Shown: positions 62,068-64,000 of the stretch, piece by piece | How positions within the stretch are numbered: the stretch's first letter is position 1 | Layout of the letters: every line of letters starts with the position of its first letter | From: Deltaproteobacteria bacterium | Lineage (GTDB): Bacteria; Myxococcota_A; UBA9160; UBA6930 | Direction of reading: 5' to 3' | Length of the DNA stretch: 64,000 nucleotides | NCBI GenBank assembly: GCA_016875395.1 | Contig: VGRF01000007.1 | Coordinates: forward strand, 1 to 64,000 | Notes under the pieces: generated by a model | Told to the model about the DNA's origin: nothing | What the model saw: the letters and a program-made list of their open reading frames with translations, nothing else | The model's database searches: none | Position numbers and translations under genes: made by a program

Positions 62068-62673
62068 ATGCCCGTAACCGCGGTGCTTCTCGCTGCCGGC
62101 GGCTCGCGGCGCCTCGGCGAGCCCAAGCAGCTGCTGCGGCTCGCGGGCCAGACGCTCATTCGACGCGCAGCGCTTGCGGCGCTGGGCTCGCGCGTAGGGC
62201 GCGTGCTCGTCGTGACTGGTGCGCGCGCCGCCGAGGTGGAAGCGGCGCTCACCGGGCTCGCGGTGGAGTGCGTGGGCTGCGAGCGCTGGGAGGCGGGGCT
62301 CGCCGCTTCGCTGCGCACGGGCGTCGAGGCCGCGCTCGCACGCGGCGACGAGAGCGTGCTCGTGATGCTCGCGGATCAGCCCGCAGTCGATGCTGCGCTG
62401 CTCGACGCGTTGATTGCGCAGCACGCCGCGGGCGCCGAGATCGCGGCGTGCGAGTACGGCGGTGAGCCCGGCGTGCCCGCGCTGTTCTCGCCGCCCTATG
62501 CGCGCAAGCTGCTCGCGCTCGAGGGCGACCGCGGGGCAAAGGCGCTGCTCGTGCGCGAACGCGCCCACCGCGCGCTCGTGCCGTTCCCGGACGGCGCGCT
62601 CGACGTCGACACGCGCGACGACTGGGAGCGCGCGCGGCGGATTCTCGAAGCGCGAGCCGCGGATCGCGCGTGA
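62068..62673 (+). CDS. MocA/MobA-like nucleotidyltransferase
   Basis: A 201-residue GT-A fold transferase that adds a nucleotide (CMP or GMP) to molybdenum cofactor. AVLLAAGGSRRLGEPKQLLR is the N-terminal GXG/RMG-type nucleotide loop, VLVMLADQPAVDAALLDALI carries the metal Asp, and GEPGVPALFSPPYARKLLAL matches MocA relatives. Gene adjacency to xdhC makes cytidylation for a xanthine dehydrogenase-type enzyme likely. Confidence 0.9.
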   Translation: MPVTAVLLAAGGSRRLGEPKQLLRLAGQTLIRRAALAALGSRVGRVLVVTGARAAEVEAALTGLAVECVGCERWEAGLAASLRTGVEAALARGDESVLVMLADQPAVDAALLDALIAQHAAGAEIAACEYGGEPGVPALFSPPYARKLLALEGDRGAKALLVRERAHRALVPFPDGALDVDTRDDWERARRILEARAADRA

Positions 62674-62746
62674 CGCGCAGGCGCAGAGTCGAACGCTGGC
62701 TTACGGATCGGTTGCGTTGGAAGCTGTGCTCCGCCCCGAGGTCGCG

Positions 62747-63262
62747 ATGACGCAGCGCAAGTCCTGGGATCTCTCGTTCGACTCGTGGATCGACGCGCAG
62801 ATCCGCGAGGCGAAGTCGCGCGGGCTGTTCGACGAGTTATCGGGCGCGGGCAAGCCGCAGACGAATCTGCGCGACGCCGAAGACCCGATGTGGTGGGCGA
62901 AGCAGTTCTTGCGTCGCAAAGAGGTGTCGTATCTACCGCCGGCGATCGAGGTGAAGGTGCGCGCGCAGAAACTGCGCGAGGTGCTCGCGGGCTTCCCGAG
63001 CGAGCGCGCCGTGCGCGAGGCGGTGGACGCGCTGAACGCCGACATTCGCCGCGTGAACCGCACCGCGACCGACGGGCCGATGACGACGCAAGCGCCGCTC
63101 GACGTCGAGGAGCTCGTGACGCGCTGGAGCGCAGCGCGCTCGGAAGCGAGCGGTGCCGCGGCGCCGGGCAGCGCCACGCTTCATCTCGAAGCGCGCGAGG
63201 GCGACGGCAGCACGCGCGCGAAGCGCCGCGCACTCTTCGAGATCAAGCCCACGAAGCGATGA
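62747..63262 (+). CDS. DUF1992 (DnaJ-homologue C28-like) protein
   Basis: A 171-residue protein with the DUF1992 domain: WIDAQIREAKSRGLFDELSG, AGKP-type turn and WWAKQFLRRKEVSYLPPAIE are the conserved core. The later half is helical (AVREAVDALNADIRRVNRTA) with a low-complexity, basic tail. Function unknown; relatives occur near membrane and DnaJ-like proteins. The start is ATG at 62747. Confidence 0.85.
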   Translation: MTQRKSWDLSFDSWIDAQIREAKSRGLFDELSGAGKPQTNLRDAEDPMWWAKQFLRRKEVSYLPPAIEVKVRAQKLREVLAGFPSERAVREAVDALNADIRRVNRTATDGPMTTQAPLDVEELVTRWSAARSEASGAAAPGSATLHLEAREGDGSTRAKRRALFEIKPTKR

Positions 63263-63264
63263 TC

Positions 63265-63340
63265 CCGCAAGCGGAGCGCGCAGCGAAGCAAAGCCGAGCG
63301 GAGGCATCCCGACGGGAGCCGAGCGAAGATCGAACAGTGG
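63265..63340 (+). repeat. Degenerate copy of the 3'-end repeat
   Basis: CCGCAAGCGGAGCGCGCAGC at 63265-63284 differs in one base from the central block of copies A and B. Here too it lies directly after a gene (the DUF1992 stop is at 63262). A hairpin with arms GGC(A)TCCC and GGGAGCC follows at 63303-63320, then TTCGATCTTCGCTCGGC (minus strand), which resembles 31230-31246. Confidence 0.55.
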
Positions 63341-63412
63341 CTCGCGGTGCGTGGAGTCTCGTCGTCGGGTCTCCGCGCATCTCGAGTCGGTCTCCCAACA
63401 AGCGAGGCCGCG

Positions 63413-64000
63413 ATGGCGAAGCTCGAGTTCTTTTTCGACTGCAGCAGCCCGTGGACGTACCTCGCGTTCCACAAGATCGAGGGCGTCGCACGCGCGCACG
63501 CAGCGCAGCTCGTGTGGCGGCCGATCCTCGTGGGCGGCGTCTTCAACACGGTGAACGACACGGTCTACGCCGCGCGCGAGAAGCCGAACCCGCGCAAGGC
63601 GAAGTACAGCTCGAAGGACCTCCAAGACTGGGCGCGCCTCTACGGCCTGACGATCGCTTGGCCCAAGGTGTTCCCGGTGAACAGCGTGAAGGCGATGCGC
63701 GCGGCGATCGCGCTGGAGGAGCGCGGCAAGCTGCCGGCATGGTCGCGCGCCTGCTTCGAGAGTTATTGGGGGCGCGGCGAAGACCTCTCGCAGGACGCGG
63801 TGCTCGAAGCGATCGCGAAGCAGCAGGGCCTCGACGCGAGCTGGCTGTTCGCGCGCATCGCAGCGCCCGAAATCAAGGAGCAGCTGCGCAAGAACACCGA
63901 CGAGCTGATCGCGCGCGGTGGCTTCGGCTCGCCCACGATGTACGTGAACGAGTCCGACATGTTCTTCGGCAACGACCGGCTGCCGCTCGTCGAGGCGGCG
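63413..64000 (+). CDS. 2-hydroxychromene-2-carboxylate isomerase-like, 3' end cut by window
   Basis: A DsbA/GST-kappa-fold isomerase, at least 196 residues. It starts MAKLEFFFDCSSPWTYLAF, where the Ser-Ser pair fits the glutathione-binding active Ser of HCCA isomerases and kappa GSTs. WRPILVGGVFNTVND and KVFPVNSVKAMRAAIALEE follow, and GFGSPTMYVNESDMFFGNDR is the C-terminal cis-Pro region. Only a few residues appear to be missing past base 64000. It would act with glutathione in naphthalene-type aromatic breakdown or similar. Confidence 0.9.
   Translation, partial: MAKLEFFFDCSSPWTYLAFHKIEGVARAHAAQLVWRPILVGGVFNTVNDTVYAAREKPNPRKAKYSSKDLQDWARLYGLTIAWPKVFPVNSVKAMRAAIALEERGKLPAWSRACFESYWGRGEDLSQDAVLEAIAKQQGLDASWLFARIAAPEIKEQLRKNTDELIARGGFGSPTMYVNESDMFFGNDRLPLVEAA

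Noticed and set aside
63303-63320. Hairpin after DUF1992 as a full intrinsic terminator
   Set aside because: The stem has a bulge and there is no T tract; it is mentioned only as part of the repeat.

Overview
The window is about 70% G+C and reads as one contig of an uncultured, high-G+C, Gram-negative-type bacterium. The cell type is inferred from lipobox lipoproteins, a SurA-like exported chaperone and a class A penicillin-binding protein. The many enoyl-CoA hydratase relatives, CaiB-type CoA-transferases, SDRs, an LLM oxidoreductase, a P450 and a fatty-acid CoA ligase suit an aerobic lipid or aromatic degrader of the myxobacterial/deltaproteobacterial sort. No rRNA or other taxonomic marker is present, so this is only inference. 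The first 65 bases are almost pure C and are probably an assembly-edge artefact.

Region by region: 0-2.2 kb holds a two-component pair whose kinase is cut by an in-frame TAG. 2.3-4.8 kb is an alkylation-repair operon (Ada-AlkA fusion, Ogt, GFA protein). 4.8-7.6 kb has small enzymes and a degenerate CPBP membrane protein. 7.6-12.2 kb runs uvrA, a SurA-like chaperone and an alkyltransferase-like (ATL) protein in one direction. 12.2-12.7 kb is gene-poor and carries a dispersed repeat. 12.7-20.5 kb has an aldo-keto reductase, two tandem crotonase-fold paralogues, a hotdog thioesterase, an SDR, a scramblase-like protein and a CoA-transferase. 20.5-27.5 kb is a long minus-strand run (ferredoxin, DJ-1-like, OB-fold, flavodoxin, ceramidase-like, molybdopterin oxidoreductase) with many 4-base start/stop overlaps. 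27.6-36.4 kb has a P450, PBP1, LLM enzyme, CoA ligase, a frameshifted ICMT-like methyltransferase and a lipoprotein tyrosine phosphatase. 36.4-47.2 kb has a sulfatase-like/TPR lipoprotein, an ABC1 kinase, two ferritin-like proteins, a Kef-type antiporter, a double CaiB protein and a third crotonase-fold enzyme. 47.25-49.05 kb is a two-gene AAA ATPase/DUF4276 module of visibly lower G+C, probably acquired and possibly defensive. 49-64 kb has an SDR, M61 peptidase, desaturase, a frameshifted SEL1 lipoprotein, divergent HerA-like and HelD-like motor genes, an XdhC-MocA pair, a DUF1992 protein and an HCCA isomerase running off the right edge.

The most unusual sequence-level signal is a short non-palindromic motif, CC(C/G)TAACAAC, scattered in about two dozen copies on both strands, in several reading frames, at stop codons and between genes. 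Most TTA leucine codons noticed in this GC-rich sequence lie in or next to it. Other signals are a perfect 33-base inverted repeat, a ~100-base element found downstream of two unrelated genes, and three disrupted genes (kinase, ICMT, SEL1) whose repair would each take one base. No tRNA, rRNA, CRISPR array or transposase was seen.
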